Assembly (NCBI GenBank): GCA_947629615.1
Contig: CANRER010000022.1
Location: 1-14,881, forward strand
Source: an uncultured Clostridia bacterium
Lineage (GTDB): Bacteria > Bacillota > Clostridia > UMGS1883
DNA: 14,881 nucleotides
Direction of reading: 5' to 3'
Part shown: in pieces, positions 13,778-14,881 of the stretch
Numbering within the stretch: position 1 is the stretch's first letter
Layout: every line of letters begins with the position of its first letter
Position numbers and translations under genes: made by a program
The notes under the pieces: generated by a model
What the model was told of the DNA's origin: nothing
Seen by the model: the letters and a program-made list of their open reading frames with translations, nothing else
Database searches by the model: none

Positions 13778-14881
13778 ATGGCAAGCATAACCGCTGAAAA
13801 CGACAAAATAATATTCTCCATGCGCGACGAAACCGTCGTAATAGAGCCATACGGGCCTGATTGCATCCGCGTCAGGGCGACTCGGCTGGGGCGGCCCTCG
13901 GACGAAAGGTGGACGCTGCTGCCGCCGCAGGAGTGCGACTGCACGGTGATAGCGGGCCGCGACCGCGCGGAAATAGTGAACGGCCGCGTCAGCGCCGAGA
14001 TTTTCGGCGTGTGGGGCGGGCGAAAGCTTGTTGTTCGCAAGAACGGAAGGGTAATTCTCGAAAGCCGCGAGGAGGGCGACGCCGTTCGCCGCTACGAGCA
14101 TATCGCCGGCGATATGTACCGCGTGAGCGCGCTGTTCGAGGCGAACGACGGCGAACACATCTACGGCCTCGGGCAGGAGCAGCAGGATTTTTTCGACCGC
14201 AAAGGCTGCTCCGTCGAGCTGCTGCACTACAACACAAAATCCGCTCTGCCGGTGATTTATTCGTCGCTGGGCTACGGCTTTATGTGGAACAATCCCTCGC
14301 CCGGCAGGTGCGAGTTCACAAATAACCGCACCCTCTGGCAGGCCGACTGCGCCCGTCAGGCGGACTACCTGATTTTCGCGGGCGACACTCCCGCCGAAAC
14401 GATGAGCATATACTGCCGCCTCACGGGCCTGCCGCCGAAAACGCCGGCTTGGGCGGCGGGCTTTTGGCAGTGCAAGCTGCGCTACGAGAGCCAAGACGAC
14501 CTTCTCGCCGTCGCGCGGGAATACAAGCGGCGCGGCGTAACGCCCGACGCGATAGTTATCGACTACTTCCATTGGACGGAGCAGGGCGACTGGGATTTCG
14601 ACCCCGCCCTTTGGCCCGATCCCGCCGCCATGTGCCGCGAGCTGGCCGATATGGGCATAAGGCCGGTGGTTTCGATTTGGCCGACGATAAACCCCGCGAG
14701 CCGAAACTACCGCCCTATGGACGAAAGAAATATGCTCGTCCGCACCGAAAACGGTCAGTACGGCATATTCGACTTTTACGGCCAGCAGACCTTTATCGAT
14801 CCCACAAACCCCGCGACGCGGGAGTACGTGTGGGAGCAGGTGAAAAACAGCTACTATTCCTACGGGATAAAGACCTTTTGG
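13778..14881 (+). CDS. GH31 family glycoside hydrolase, alpha-xylosidase/alpha-glucosidase-like (3' end missing)
   Basis: The frame is open for 368 codons from ATG 13778 (AAAAAGGAGG seven bases upstream) to the window edge with no stop. GH31 enzymes are retaining alpha-glycosidases. The N-terminal beta-sandwich contains EHIYGLGQEQQDFFDRKG and SSLGYGFMWNNPSPG. The start of the (beta/alpha)8 barrel shows GFWQCKLRY at 228-236, VIDYFHWTEQGDW at 260-272 and VVSIWPTINP. The last residues (KTFW) lie where the family motif with the nucleophile Asp (WLDEAEPE-like) is expected next, so the catalytic residues are outside the window. There is no signal peptide, which suggests action on imported oligosaccharides. 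Xylosidase versus glucosidase specificity cannot be decided here, and no sugar transporter is visible nearby. Confidence 0.92.
   Translation, partial: MASITAENDKIIFSMRDETVVIEPYGPDCIRVRATRLGRPSDERWTLLPPQECDCTVIAGRDRAEIVNGRVSAEIFGVWGGRKLVVRKNGRVILESREEGDAVRRYEHIAGDMYRVSALFEANDGEHIYGLGQEQQDFFDRKGCSVELLHYNTKSALPVIYSSLGYGFMWNNPSPGRCEFTNNRTLWQADCARQADYLIFAGDTPAETMSIYCRLTGLPPKTPAWAAGFWQCKLRYESQDDLLAVAREYKRRGVTPDAIVIDYFHWTEQGDWDFDPALWPDPAAMCRELADMGIRPVVSIWPTINPASRNYRPMDERNMLVRTENGQYGIFDFYGQQTFIDPTNPATREYVWEQVKNSYYSYGIKTFW

Noticed and set aside
13715..14572. 285-codon - strand open frame opposite the GH31 gene
   Set aside because: The + strand frame has unmistakable GH31 motifs throughout; the antisense frame has none.

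Overview
The window reads as a chromosomal segment of a GC-rich member of the Clostridia (Firmicutes), most like gut Oscillospirales. The evidence is the gene order glmU-prs-pth-(small gene)-mfd-parvulin lipoprotein, which parallels the Bacillus subtilis gcaD-prs-ctc-spoVC-fin-mfd-spoVT block. Strong AGGAGG-type ribosome binding sites, a lipoprotein-type foldase, a YitT-family protein and a Clostridia-style peptide-resistance ABC/two-component module agree with this. Genus cannot be given from sequence reading alone.

Bases 1-7517 (+ strand) are a housekeeping block: the 3' part of glmU (cell-wall precursor UDP-GlcNAc), prs (PRPP synthesis), pth (peptidyl-tRNA hydrolase), an 85-residue protein that looks like a free-standing copy of the middle domain of the fatty-acid kinase FakA, mfd (transcription-repair coupling), and a secreted parvulin-type foldase lipoprotein with its own promoter at the end of mfd. 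Relative to B. subtilis, ctc/rplY is missing between prs and pth, spoVT does not follow, and the small FakA-like gene occupies the slot held by fin.

Bases 7518-9331 hold a YitT-family membrane protein (-) and a MmcQ/YjbR-family protein (+), divergently transcribed from back-to-back promoters. Both are closed off from their convergent neighbours by hairpins; the hairpin at 7526-7566 is a perfect 19-bp bidirectional terminator that includes the yitT-like stop codon.

Bases 9332-13720 form a five-gene antimicrobial-peptide sensing and resistance module. On the - strand are an ABC ATPase of LanF/BcrA type, with Glu in the Q-loop position, and two ABC-2 type permeases. Divergent on the + strand are an OmpR-family response regulator and a sensor histidine kinase. 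The 145-bp region between the two operons carries a ladder of TTAA-core direct repeats spaced about 11 bp, the expected form of an OmpR-family operator. It lies just upstream of an extended -10 promoter for the ABC operon that has no recognisable -35.

Bases 13778-14881 carry the first 368 codons of a cytoplasmic GH31 glycoside hydrolase; the window ends just before the expected nucleophile motif. No rRNA, tRNA, CRISPR array, insertion sequence or phage gene is visible. No wholly new system is evident. The best leads are the orphan FakA-like small protein and the repeat-ladder operator.
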